The translations under genes were made by a program, and so were the position numbers. This document shows, in pieces, positions 1 to 10,655 of a DNA stretch of 64,000 nucleotides (the first letter of the stretch is position 1; each line of letters opens with the position of its first letter). Location: assembly GCA_001414345.1 (NCBI GenBank), contig LLCB01000114.1, positions 1 through 64,000 on the forward strand, in the 5' to 3' direction. The notes beneath the pieces were generated by a model. It saw only the letters and a program-made list of their open reading frames with translations. It did no database searches and was not told the DNA's origin. The DNA is from Hymenoscyphus infarciens (Eukaryota > Ascomycota > Leotiomycetes > Helotiales > Helotiaceae).

Positions 1-27
1 CCCCCCCCCCGTGTCCCAGCGACACAC

Positions 28-966
28 CTATCTGGTTGAAATACACGTAGCTCCGGATTTGATGCAGTTCGCACAAGGCGAGCCGCGGTTGCACCCGATC
101 TTCTTTCTTCTGCACTCGGTACAGACCGGACCGCTCTTCTTGGGTGCCGGCTTTGAGTTCGGAGCCGGCGCCGAGGCCGCGGTGGCAGCAGCAGAGACAG
201 CAGCAGGAACAGCAGCAGGAACAGCAGCGGCGACTGGACCCTGGTCGAACGCGACACTATCAAAAGCGTTAGTTTACGAGTAGGTTGCAAGGAGGAAGGG
301 AGAAACTTACGCTGGGTTTCGGTATTCGGCCACGTAGACCTCATAGAGAAACTCAATGTGTCGTTGACACTTGAAAGCCTTGTTCTGGGTGAGACGCACC
401 AAGCATTCTCCCCCACTCTCCTCCGCCTCCTCAAGCGTGAGAAGAGGTGGCAGACTGTCACCGTCCTGGATCTCCACGACCGAGTCCACGGCATTGGGGT
501 CTACCACGGCAAAGTATCTGGGGTCGACCACTTTGTGGTACGGCCTCTCTGCCTCGTCTCTCATGAACTGGCGTGCTCTGAGGATTTTGAAAACGTAGAC
601 GTACTTGTTGTCCTTCCAGAAGCCATCTCCGGGGGCTGATACGACTTGTTCGGGTCTTCTACCTCCGTATGCGGCGAAAAACTTTGTGATGGAATCCTCG
701 TCTACGACTGAGAGCGGGGCATCGAATGGGGGGAAACCATGAGCGAACTTCGCGGAGAAACCCTCGTCGCTTTGGAATCGGTCATGCTGGAAGCTTTCGG
801 GGCAGCAGACAACACGCCATCCTGGTCTAGGGGCAGGTACTGGTGGACGAGGAAGGAGAGGAAGAGGGAGGTGAGGTGGTTGTTGTGGATTTTCGATCTG
901 CGACAATGGTGGAACCTGCGGAAGCGAGTCGGGCATCTCCATGGGGAGTCGTTGGGGGTCGGCCAT
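28..966 (-). CDS. Protein with C-terminal Zn2Cys6 zinc cluster
   Basis: Two exons, 966-311 and 256-28, joined over a 54-base intron (GTAAGT donor at 310, TAG acceptor at 257) give 294 residues with matching phase. Residues 1-50 are Pro-rich. Residues 50-218 form an acidic/aromatic region I do not recognise. Exon 2 encodes an Ala/Pro linker and then six cysteines at 264, 267, 274, 280, 283 and 290. The spacing C-x2-C-x6-C-x5-C-x2-C-x6-C, with the basic run RRKK after the second Cys, is the fungal binuclear zinc cluster. The stop falls four residues after it. Zn2Cys6 regulators normally carry the cluster near the N-terminus, so this is a reversed layout; a DNA-binding role is inferred. The start at 966 is the Met before the Pro-rich region; the frame is open further upstream (Met at 1197). 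Confidence 0.72.
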
Positions 967-1316
967 GTCAGCGATGGTCTTTATTCGGTGTTTGCAAGTC
1001 GTGTGGTGATGAGATGCAAAGTGGTACGTTGACTTGGAGCAAATTGGGGAGGAAGAAAAGTGCGATGTCGAGTCTGAAAGAGAATGTCGCGTCTTTGGCG
1101 ATAGCGGAAAGAGACGGGAGCAAATATCTTCAAGAGACAAGCAAGAATTGGCGAGGAAGACCTTGATGGATGCCGGGTGGAACACAAATCCAAGCAAAGA
1201 GCCAAAGAGCCAATGAGTAATTTATCTTGTCGCGTCGTGTGGAATATCAAAATTCGAAGGTTGTCTTGGCCAATCAGGATGGACCTCGAGAGCAAGTTTT
1301 CTCTGAATTTGGTGGG

Positions 1317-1871
1317 TCACGAGCCTACGGAGAGCTCCCAAACGACACATCGATAAGACACCATCGTATGGGACGCACAGATATATTCCTTGACAATCCT
1401 CCGCTCCGTGTTGTACAATGCCGACACTAAACGCAGGATTTCATCAGGAGTCGACCATTCCCCATTCTTGAGATCCAACTCCAGGTAAGCTCCGTGATGG
1501 GAGTACTCTGTCCGCCAGGTGGGTACAAAGTAACGATTCCCCATCGTAGACCGTGCAAGAGGGGGGTCCAGGAGTGAGAGGTCGTCCTTTTCAAGGCAAA
1601 GAATGCGCTGAAATGTACCTAGTCGAGACATGATATCTCTGACTGCAATGGTAGGACACCAATGGGAGTCATGAGAGAAGGTATACCATGGATCATGCTT
1701 CATGATTCCAATAAAATGGTCAATCAGCTGGTGGGCTTCAGAATCTTTGCCTTGTTCGTGTTGCGATGACCAGACGTGAGGGCAGCATAGAGGTCTGCTT
1801 TGGTACGGTCGAATCCCTTGTCTGGAAGCAGGCTGTTGAACTTCACCTTCATTCAGTTGGGACATTGTCAT
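1317..1871 (-). CDS. Hypothetical protein, 184 residues
   Basis: Open frame with no recognised domain. It has scattered Trp and His residues (HDPWYTF, SHWCPT, PTWRTEY) and a C-terminal helix around residues 145-160. Upstream on the same strand a likely 5'-leader intron (GTAAGA donor near 1939, CTAAT branch site, AAACAG acceptor near 1876) ends just before the Met at 1871, so I use that Met rather than the one at 1910. It lies in tandem with the zinc-cluster gene on the same strand, about 350 bases away. The function is unknown. Base composition and residue use look coding, but no second line of evidence is available. Confidence 0.42.
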   Translation of the reverse strand: MTMSQLNEGEVQQPASRQGIRPYQSRPLCCPHVWSSQHEQGKDSEAHQLIDHFIGIMKHDPWYTFSHDSHWCPTIAVRDIMSRLGTFQRILCLEKDDLSLLDPPLARSTMGNRYFVPTWRTEYSHHGAYLELDLKNGEWSTPDEILRLVSALYNTERRIVKEYICASHTMVSYRCVVWELSVGS

Positions 1872-1958
1872 TTGCTGTTTGATTGTATTAGCGTAATATA
1901 CGTCCCTCATGGAAGGAGGTTGCTTACATTCTTACGCATTGTGATGCTGGTCGGTGGA

Positions 1959-2034
1959 GGATGGAGTAGAGACTGCACGTTGGGCGGTCGGCTGAAGGAT
2001 GGAGTAGAGACTGCAAGTTGGGCGGTCGGCTGAA
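1959..2034. repeat. 38-base tandem duplication
   Basis: Two adjacent 38-base units (1959-1996 and 1997-2034) that differ at one position (cacg versus caag). They lie just upstream of the 184-residue gene, in its probable leader or promoter. Confidence 0.85.
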
Positions 2035-2881
2035 GGAGGAAAGAGGGACAGACCAACTGGCGACCAAAGACTGGCAACTGACAGCTGAAGAGTCGTATGT
2101 TCGCCGTCGTTCGGTGACCTGTTGACAAAGGAGGAGACAGAGATTGTATGTGGTTGATGGAGGAGGGTTGCGTTGGAGGTTGCGTTGTGGAGGAGGGGAG
2201 AGAGTTGCGGAAGTGGCAGCCGACTTTTATATTGAATAGTTTTTAGTGTTGTTGCCTTATAATTCGGTAACCGCCGTAAGTGATAGCATCAATCCCTGTC
2301 ACGCTAGCAAGGTACCGATAATGTACCGTAGAGTAACAATAGACACAGGCAAAGAGACAATTGCTATGCGGAAAAGCAGGAAATGAACATTCAAGTGACA
2401 GAATAAACAAAGGAATCAACATCTCATTACCGTAATTGGAACTTGTTCTGTTTGAGTGGTGGACCGAATTTCATATCAGCGATGAGGGATGGGTTGAATT
2501 AACCGCTAGTCCCCCCTTCAACTCCAGCTACCAGCCGATTGGATGCCAAGACTTCAAGTACTGTGTTGGCTTTCAGGAAAAAGAGAGAAAATTTGGCAAT
2601 ACGGAAGAGAACAAAGATATTGGGCATAAAGTAGGCAACTATCTCATGCAAACCTGTCTCAAAAATGGATTTCCGAAATTCGGTCACAGGTGTTTGCAAA
2701 GCTGGCAAAGGTCTTAGCTTGTGCCAGTCGCTTGTGGGTGTTTTCTATATTTCTTGTTATTTATATGCATAGTGATAAGGACGATTTCATGGAAACACTT
2801 CAACGTTTTTGCTATAGGCACCTTGGAATCTAGGCGAAATGTGAGGTGGGCTAGCGTAGAGCAGGGCAGCAGTTGCAAGTC

Positions 2882-3265
2882 ATGAATTCTTCTTTATTAA
2901 GCCATGAGCAACAGCAGGAAGCGTATCAGCGTAATTCCGCATATCTGAAAGATGTAGCTATGGTGGTATATTCTTCCACTGTCGGAGTTCAGGCCTCATT
3001 GGAAGAAATTCATAGAGTTCTAGATCCGGTCAGCCAACTCATTATTTCTGGAGATCATGTGCTTGCCAACTCATATCATAAGTCTGAGGACATGAAGCAA
3101 CACCTTGAGGGTCCGTCGAGTCTCTTGTATGATGAGCTGCGCGCAGGAGAACCGTCCGAGAATGATGACATCTTTTCCGAGTTCGTTTCAAGAGCAGCTG
3201 GAGGGCACTGCCACCTGCAAGGAAGCAAGGAAGGGGGGACCCTCAGATGGCCGACATACAAGTAG
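2882..3265 (+). CDS. Possible small hypothetical protein
   Basis: A 127-residue open frame from an ATG at 2882, with a helical Glu/Leu/Ile-rich middle and no recognised motif. No introns or homology cues are visible. Kept as a weak candidate because the residue mix looks less random than the other open frames nearby; it may be a gene remnant. Confidence 0.2.
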   Translation: MNSSLLSHEQQQEAYQRNSAYLKDVAMVVYSSTVGVQASLEEIHRVLDPVSQLIISGDHVLANSYHKSEDMKQHLEGPSSLLYDELRAGEPSENDDIFSEFVSRAAGGHCHLQGSKEGGTLRWPTYK

Positions 3266-4265
3266 TGTGACTGACTGTTACATGGCATATATTTCCTGGC
3301 ATGTATTTCCTACCGACAGAATATCCCATTCGATGCCATCATAACTGCAAAGGATGGTTACCGGTTTTGTAAAAAGATATCAAAGCTGATGGTGTTTCCA
3401 CGAGTTGAGATGTCGTCGGAAAAAAGCCCTTGTGTAGATCCAGCTCTTTTGGGCAAGTGCCACCTTAAAAATAGCACCGAAATAGCGTCTTACATGGATG
3501 AAGCCTGTCTCGGATTTCTAGCAAACGCCGAAACCACCTACTCCGTACGTACCAGTACACTCCGTACCAGTACACCTGAAATGGACGTGCCAAGCCTGTG
3601 ATCCCCATTCATCTCTGATGGCCTCACAAATGAAGGGCTGCAATTCTTCTTGCCTTGGGATTACATTACTCTACTCATTCTCATCGTCTCGCGCATTTGC
3701 TAAGTAGGAAATACTTCATACTGTACAAAATATGGGCCGGATCTTCCAGGTTCCAACTTCCAAGCGCTTGGGCGGGTCCAAGCAATCACTCTCAAGTTCT
3801 CAACCCCATCCCATCCCATCCCATGGGTGTTGATGGGCTGTGCAGAGAAGATTTTCGGATCCGCACCCGCACCCTCACCCTCCTCACCCTCACCCTCACC
3901 TTCACCTCCTCAGTGCTCACCCTCGTCTACGACCCGCCCAACTCGAGCCTCTTTGTCTCTCGGGTCGTTTCCCAGCAGCAGCACCTCCTCTCCCCTTTCA
4001 TCGCCGTCTCAATCAATAGTGATACCAATAGTAGTAGTCACGACTCCCTTCCCATCCAGGGCTGGATATGCAATCTCTCTCTTCTCCCAACCTGCACCGC
4101 GACGGTTGCTGACCACACATATTATATCCACGCCACCTGCACTGCACTCTGCAGCACTCTGCAGCATCTTGAATACGAGGGTCGCCTTGACTTGCACGTC
4201 ATTTTATGTAAATACCATCTGCACCACCTTCTTTCTCCCCCAGAGATTGCTATCGTTACTCAAAC
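3266..4265. other. Intergenic region upstream of the GH16 gene
   Basis: About 1 kb without a supported gene. It contains short direct repeats (CGTACCAGTACAC twice near 3547-3572; a CCATC/CACCCTCACC-rich pyrimidine tract at 3800-3910) and probably holds the promoter and leader of the GH16 gene. Confidence 0.5.
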
Positions 4266-5533
4266 ATGTTTACAACATCTACAATGGCGCTGCCAACTCC
4301 TCTCGTTGCTACTGTGCTCTTCTCCATCTTTTCCAGTTTGACTGCGGCACAAACACAAACCGACAATGCCAATGAATGCACCTGTTTTCGTACCAACGGA
4401 TCGGCTTCCGGATACTTTACCTCTCACAGGTTCTTCGACTATAGAAATGTTACTTCCGGTCAAGCCGTCGTTCCCGACGTCGTTACGGGGTTGGATAATA
4501 CCACAAATGCGTTGGCCTCTTCCACCTTTTTCACGACGGATTCCTGGACGAACGATTGGTCGATACAAAACTGGACAAACAGTGATAGTATGGCATCTGG
4601 TGATGCTACAACTCTGATGGCCAATTCGCCGAATAATGTTTATATTGGTATGTATTCATCCCAGCTTCCTGTTTGTTGACAATCTCTAATGATCTGTCTT
4701 CTGCAGAAAAAAGTAATGATTCCGACTCCACCTACTCGACATACCTCACCCTCCGCACAACCCGCCAGCAAGACTTCCAATCCGCCGCCGAGATCAACTC
4801 GGTCGAAAAGAACTTCCAATACATGTCCGCCCGGTTTTACGCAAGGGTAACCGGATCGCCAGGGGCTTGTGCCGGAATGTTCACCTACCTGGCGCCAAAG
4901 AAGAATAAGCCGGAAACGGTGCAAGAAGCAGACATCGAGATCCTCACCAGCGGTCCGAGAAACAAAGTCCAATACACAAACCAACCTTCAGTCGATAAGA
5001 AGGGCAATGCGCTGGATCAAGCCACGGTCAACAGCACAAACCCGGACAATAGGGATTGGAGTCAGTGGAATGTCTATCGTCTTGATTGGATCCCCAAACT
5101 GTCCGAGTGGTACGTGAACGGCCAGTCGGTAGCAAGCATCAAATTCCAAGCGCCAAAGGATCCTGCCGGACTCTTGATCAACATGTGGTCCGATGGTGGT
5201 TCTTGGACGGGAAACATGAGTCTGTTCGACGAGGCGTATCTACAGATTCAATGGATGGAGTTGGTGTACAATACAAGTGGTCCAGTCGAAGGAATCAGCA
5301 AGAGAGAAGCGGTGGACGAAGTTAATTTCGCCGGACCATTGGTCAAGAGAAAGGGAAAGAAGGGGTGCAAGGTGGTTTGTGGGATTGATGAGAAGGTTAC
5401 CAATACTGGTACTCCCGCTATTCTCATCAACAACACTGCTTCCGCGCCATCCGGCTGGAAGGGTGAGGGGATGGGGAGTATGGTTTGGATGCCACTGCTG
5501 CTGGTTGGCGGTGCTGTTTTCGGATATCTCTGA
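4266..5533 (+). CDS. Secreted GPI-type glycoside hydrolase family 16 protein
   Basis: Exons 4266-4647 and 4707-5533 flank a 59-base intron (GTATGT..CTGCAG) and give 402 residues. Residues 1-27 form a signal peptide. The body has a concanavalin-A-like glucanase fold signature with the GH16 active-site motif ExDxE (E201, D203, E205 in EADIEIL): nucleophile, assisting Asp and acid/base Glu. The Trp-rich strands further on (RLDW, EWYVNG, MWSDGG, IQWMELVYN) are usual for GH16. Many N-glycosylation sequons and a C-terminal hydrophobic tail after a Ser/Gly stretch suggest GPI anchoring at the cell wall or plasma membrane. Likely a beta-glucan or chitin-glucan wall-remodelling enzyme; the exact substrate cannot be told. 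An in-frame Met at 4284 is an alternative start. Confidence 0.88.
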
Positions 5534-6803
5534 TAAAATAAGGGACGGGGAACATGAAATTGGATGGGGAACATGTAAAATGAGAACTGTTGTATACAAT
5601 ATACAATGGTTGTTGGCTGGAAACCCAGGTCACAGGATGGAAAAAAACAAGGTGCATGCCTACGGGAAAATGGCGCGGGGGTTGCATCTAGAATGGTAAA
5701 TCTTTAATGTTTTTAGTACGAGTGATGAGTTTCGTTTGGGAATTTTGAGCATTTTGAGCTAGGTAGATGGATGTTCATAGGGTGTTGAAACATGCTTGAT
5801 TGAATTGTAGGTGGGGGTCAAGTGACTTGTGTCTTTCACCTCCTTGGTTTTTGTGTATATTAAGGTATTATCATTCAGGGGCTCCCCTTTTCATTTTCAT
5901 TTTCATTTCCCATCTACTTTTCATTGCTGGTTTTTATTATAATCTATTATGATTGCTGTTTGGTGATGACTTCTCAATGAACCCAAAAGAAAAAGAAATA
6001 GAATCGAATGAAGTCGGTTGGTTTCGGCTTCTCGATGTTAAATCACAGCGCTCGCAATTTTTATTCGCCCAAGCTGCAGTCTTGCTGTTTCGCATATGAT
6101 TTAATTCTAGTAGATGTTACTTCGTGCCCAGCGGAACATGGGTTATCCCAATAGGGCAATTGACACATTTCCGTAGGTAGCTGTATGCTACCAAAAAAGC
6201 CCTGAAAAGGATATAAAGTGACCCCCCGGGATAGCCTTTGTTTTGCCTGGGACGAAGTACTGTACATGTACATGTAGCTTCGATCTATCCACAGGGGTCC
6301 CGTCACTCTCACTCTCGTATTCTCCTTTTCCATCGCGGAACAAGCCCCGATTCCTCCCCGGCAAGAACCTGGGGTAACGTCATAACCCCATTCCGCGCCT
6401 TCCCCCACCATTTGTGTCACTCTCAAATCTAATACTGCTGATTGGTCAATTCGTGGTGAGTAATCACGGGGTGCGGTTGTGGGCGGCTTAAGGGCGATTG
6501 ACGAAGACGGATTCACGACGCTTTATGACGCTCCGGGTTATGAAGTTGATTGATGGCTTGGGAGCTTGGGATGGTTTAGGTAGGTAGGTAAGTAGCTGCG
6601 CTCGCCGGGTATTACTTGCTCGCAGCGCGATAGGATGTTCACCTGTGACTTGACATTTTCTTGAGGGTGCTTAATGCTTAAGAAGGGGTTTCTGGTTTCC
6701 TACATACTTTTCCCTTTCCTATTGTCATGCAACATTTCCACGACCCTTAACTAGTAGACATCGAGAAAGTACTGGGAAATTCTGGAACGAGTCCACAAAG
6801 TTC
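5534..6803. other. Intergenic region between GH16 and P450 genes
   Basis: About 1.27 kb with no supported gene. It shows a TTTTCA-type pyrimidine repeat at 5887-5930, a short TAGGTAGG run near 6580 and CTTAA-type palindromes. It is presumed to hold the GH16 terminator and the P450 promoter. Confidence 0.5.
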
Positions 6804-8707
6804 ATGATGTTGTCTCTCGATATGCAGAATAGCTCGTACACGAGCTTGCTCTTCTCGGTGGTTTCCTTGGGCGTGGGAGTTTCATTTATCTCGGTGAGGG
6901 TCCATCCCTCGCAACGGAAGTTATGGCAGGTGGCTGATGGTGTTGGTAGTTATTTGTTTTGTCCATATACCGAGTCTACTTCCACCCCCTAGCAAGATAC
7001 CCAGGACCTTTTTGGGCTAAACTCACGGACTGGTATTCTGTTTACCACGCCTACCATGGAGATCGTCATTTGGACTTTTATCGGTGTCATGAACAATATG
7101 GTAATTCTCCCCCCCCCCCTCATCACCATCCACCCTCTTCCCTCCCCAATATCCACCTCCCATCTCCCATCTGCCACCTCCTAACACATACACGTTCACA
7201 GGCCCCATATTTCGCTACGGCCCAAACTCCCTCTCCTTCAACACGAATACTTCTCTAAAAGCCATCTACGGCCACAAAGCACATGTCCAAAAATCACAAT
7301 TCTACAGCGTCTTCCCGCCTACGAAGGATACCTTTAACACGCACTCTTCGATTGATAAGAGTCAGCATGCGAGGAAGCGTAGGGTGCTGTCGCATGCGTT
7401 CTCCGAGGGGGCGATTAAGAATATGGAGAAGTATATTTTGGCTAACATTCGGACTTTTACGACGAGGTTGGGTGAGAAGGAAGGCGAAGGGCTGATCAGA
7501 GGGGAAAAAGATGGGCTGATCAGACAGGATGAGCATGTGGGAGAATGGAGTAAACCCCAAAACATGGCGGATTGGAGTAATTATCTAACCTTTGATGTCA
7601 TGGGGGATCTGTGTTTTGGGAAGGCATTTGAGATGTTGGAGAGGGAGGAGAATAGACATGTGATTGATTTGATTGGGAATGCGGCGCATATGCATTTAAT
7701 CGTACGTATCCATCCCTCTTTCTCCCTTTTCCCTCGCCCCCTCTTCTCTTCCCCTCTTCTCTTTAAACCTCGGAAACTAACGAAAATGAAAACAGCTCGG
7801 AGCAAACCCCATCATCAAAACCTTGGGCCTGAATAAGATTCTTTTCAGCAAGATCTACAACCTCCGCATGCAATACATGGCATACTCCCGTTCCCTCGCC
7901 GCCTCCCGACAAAAAGTGGGATTGGACACCGATCGCAAGGATTTCTTCTACTACCTCCTCAACGCACGCGATCCCGAGACCGGGAAGGGATTCACCACAC
8001 CTGAACTTTGGGGTGAGTCAAACATGCTTATTATCGCGGGAAGTGATACGACATCCACAGCTCTCGCAGCTTCCTTTTTCTACCTGACACATAATGAAGA
8101 TGCGTTGAGGCGGTTGAATGAGGAAATCCGAGGGAACTTCGAGGGGGTGGAGGAGATTAGGTCAGGGAAGGAACTTGGGGAGTGTGTTTGGTTGAGGGCG
8201 GTGTTGGAGGAGAGTATGAGGATGAATCCACCTGTGGGTGGCATCCTCCCTCGAGAAGTCCTGGAGCCGGGACTAGAAATCGACGGCCATGCCATTCCTG
8301 TTGGCACTGTGGTTGGTACACCGCATTACGCTATCCACCACAACCCTGCCTACTTCCCTCAACCTTTCGAGTTCCTCCCTGAACGTTGGATCGAGACCCA
8401 ATCCTCGGTTGAATCCGTCGGTGGGGAGGCTGGAGTCTCCGTCGACGCCGTTCATCTTGCGAAATCAGCATACACACCTTTCTCCGTCGGTCCACGAGGC
8501 TGCATTGGCAAGAGTCTTGCGTATGCGGAACTGGGCGTTGCGCTCGCGAGGACGGTCTGGTTGTATGATATGAAGCTTGCTAGTGCTGTTGGGGAGGGAC
8601 GACCGGGCGGGGAAAAGGGACGGGAGAGGAGGGGGGAGTATCAGACTAGGGATAGTTTTACTAGTATCAAGGATGGACCTTTTGTTGTTTTTAGGAGGAG
8701 GGATTAA
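6804..8707 (+). CDS. Cytochrome P450 monooxygenase
   Basis: Four exons (6804-6893, 6950-7100, 7202-7701, 7796-8707) splice in phase to 550 residues. The introns are GTGAGG..GTAG, GTAATT..ACAG, GTACGT..ACAG. An N-terminal membrane anchor (about residues 12-38) is followed by [11 protein letters not shown], the Pro-rich hinge. The oxygen-binding helix I motif AGSDTTS lies near residue 328, the ExxR motif (EESMR) near 385, a PERW motif follows, and the heme loop [11 protein letters not shown] has its axial Cys near residue 483. It would be an ER-bound, CPR-dependent oxidase. The overall look is that of fungal P450s annotated as isotrichodermin C-15 hydroxylase or benzoate hydroxylase-like; the substrate is unknown. 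No other biosynthetic gene lies beside it. The second intron contains a run of about ten C. Confidence 0.92.
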
Positions 8708-8933
8708 GGTGCTGATGATGTTGGGTAGAGGGATCGTGGGGGATGGTGATGTGATGGTTTGATGGTTTGTTGGTTTATTGGTTTAGGGGTTTCGAGGTGA
8801 AATTTCGACGGTAGTCATCCTTGGGAAATTTGTTTTTGTAGTCATCTCAATGGGGGTTCGTAGTAGATCTTTACCAAATTGTTATTACCTAACATATTCT
8901 AGCACTACGTCTCTGTCTACTTGTACTTTCTCT

Positions 8934-8935
<2 letters not shown>

Positions 8936-9013
<78 letters not shown>
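8936..9013. repeat. (TC)39 microsatellite
   Basis: An uninterrupted TC dinucleotide run of about 78 bases, 230 bases after the P450 stop. Confidence 0.97.
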
Positions 9014-9015
<2 letters not shown>

Positions 9016-9136
9016 GTCTCTCCTCACTTTCTTGGTTCTCACCTCTGCTCATCTACCTAGCTTTGTTCCTAGCTGTGAAGAACCATTTTCGATGCGATTA
9101 TGCGAGTGTGGAAGTGAGAGAGATGTTAGAGCAGGA

Positions 9137-9226
9137 ATGAGAATGAGAACGAGAACGAGGACGAAGAGAACGAGGACGAAGAGAAAGAGAACGAAGAGAA
9201 AGAGAACGAAGAGAAAGAGAACGAGC
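9137..9226. repeat. Purine-rich GAGAACGAGGACGAA-type imperfect repeat
   Basis: Overlapping GAGAACGAGGACGAA and GAGAAAGAGAACGAA units on one strand. The block marks the transition from the gene island to the AT-rich island. Confidence 0.75.
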
Positions 9227-9730
9227 CTATTCAGAACTCTGTATAAAATCTACTTATACGGGCTTCCATCTATCTTGCCAACCTGGAACTCTTTCCTGAA
9301 ACTCTTTCCTGAAACTAGACGAGACACGTGCTATCAATCAAATAAACGTGCGCGCTATAAAATCTTTCTAGACAAAAGAGAGTAGTTTGGTAGTCTTTTT
9401 TATTTACCTTAATACTTTGACTTCTTTCTTATAAAACTTTTCATTATAAAACTTATACTATATTTCTTAGTTTTGGAAATATATTACCTAGGTACGCGGA
9501 TTATACGCGGATTATATAAGGAATATAATGATTATAGGATTTTCTCGCTTAGTATTATTAAGGTAGAAACGACTCTTATAAGTTTACTCTATATATAGCT
9601 AGGATAGCTAGGAGCCTAGATATCACCTCTCTACCTCTTCTATATAAGTTCTATTATCAAAATCACAACCTTTATATCTACGGCTTATGCTATACAGTGT
9701 AATATTAGATAATAGTACTATTAGTAGGTA

Positions 9731-10018
9731 GGTTTTCTATAGATTAATTATCGTGTAGAAGTTTTATAAGAGGATCTTATTCTTCTTAGAAATAAGCGTT
9801 TAGTAAAAGAGTATATACTGAAAGTTAGTAGCTTACTCGGGAGTTAGTAGCTTATCTAATAACTTATAGACTACTCGATAACTAATAGAGTATACGATAG
9901 TTAGTAGGTTTCTAGTAGATTAGATATCTTATAGAAGTTTTATAAGAGGATTTTATTCTTTTTGGAAATAGGCGTTTAGTAGTAGAGTTTATACTGAAAG
10001 TTAGTAGTTTATAAGACG
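9731..10018. repeat. Diverged tandem repeat, about 175-base period
   Basis: The stretch starting near 9744 (TAGAAGTTTTATAAGAGG, then TTATTCTT and GCGTTTAGTA, then ACTGAAAGTTAGTAG) recurs near 9921 in the same order, with many differences. Confidence 0.65.
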
Positions 10019-10556
10019 AGTGATAGCTTACGAGATAGGTGGTAGCTTACTAGCGACTCGTTTATTAGACTTCGAGTATAGTATTTAGATTACTAGTTAA
10101 GAGAGTACTTTCTTAATAATTGTTTAGCTTACTCGACGTAGAACTGCTTACTTATATCTTACTTATAGATTACTCGCGGTTTATTACTAATAGACTACCT
10201 CTAGCTTATTATTTACTCGTAACTCTTTATAGCCTCGAAAAAAGAAAAATATAGAGTATTTCAAAAATTCCTTTCTCTAAGGTATTAAATATAGATACGG
10301 TATTCTATATATACTATAAGTCGGAAACGACTAAATCGCAAAATATTGTTTTTTATAAGTATAAAATATAATAATTTTTAAGTTAAGTTCTCTCTTACTT
10401 CTATTAAGACTAGAAAGTCTTAACTATAGTAACTAATTAGAGAATAGAGAGAGAGGACGAGTATTATATATATAGTAGTAATATCGCCTTCTATTCTTAT
10501 ACTCTATTACCTAACTCTTATATCGTATTCTTTCTATTATTTTCAGATAAATAAGA

Positions 10557-10655
10557 TAGAAAGAGAAAGAGAGAAAGAGAAAGAGAGAAAGAGAAAGAGA
10601 GAAAGAGAAAGAGAGAAAGAGAAAGAGAGAAAGAGAAAGAGAGAAAGAGAAAGAG
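10557..10655. repeat. GAAAGAGAAAGAGA microsatellite
   Basis: About 100 bases of near-perfect GAAAGAGA/GAAAGA alternation inside the AT-rich island. Confidence 0.9.

Noticed and set aside
1..10. Run of ten C at the window start
   Set aside because: A homopolymer at the edge cannot be told from an assembly or window-edge effect; nothing is inferred.
3655..4375. Two long overlapping plus-strand frames (228 and 182 codons) upstream of the GH16 gene
   Set aside because: Ser/Pro/Thr/Leu-rich products of a pyrimidine-rich promoter; no start context, motif or splice support, and they run into the GH16 start.
6061..6516. 151-codon minus-strand frame between GH16 and P450
   Set aside because: No motif, atypical composition; best read as chance frame in a promoter region.
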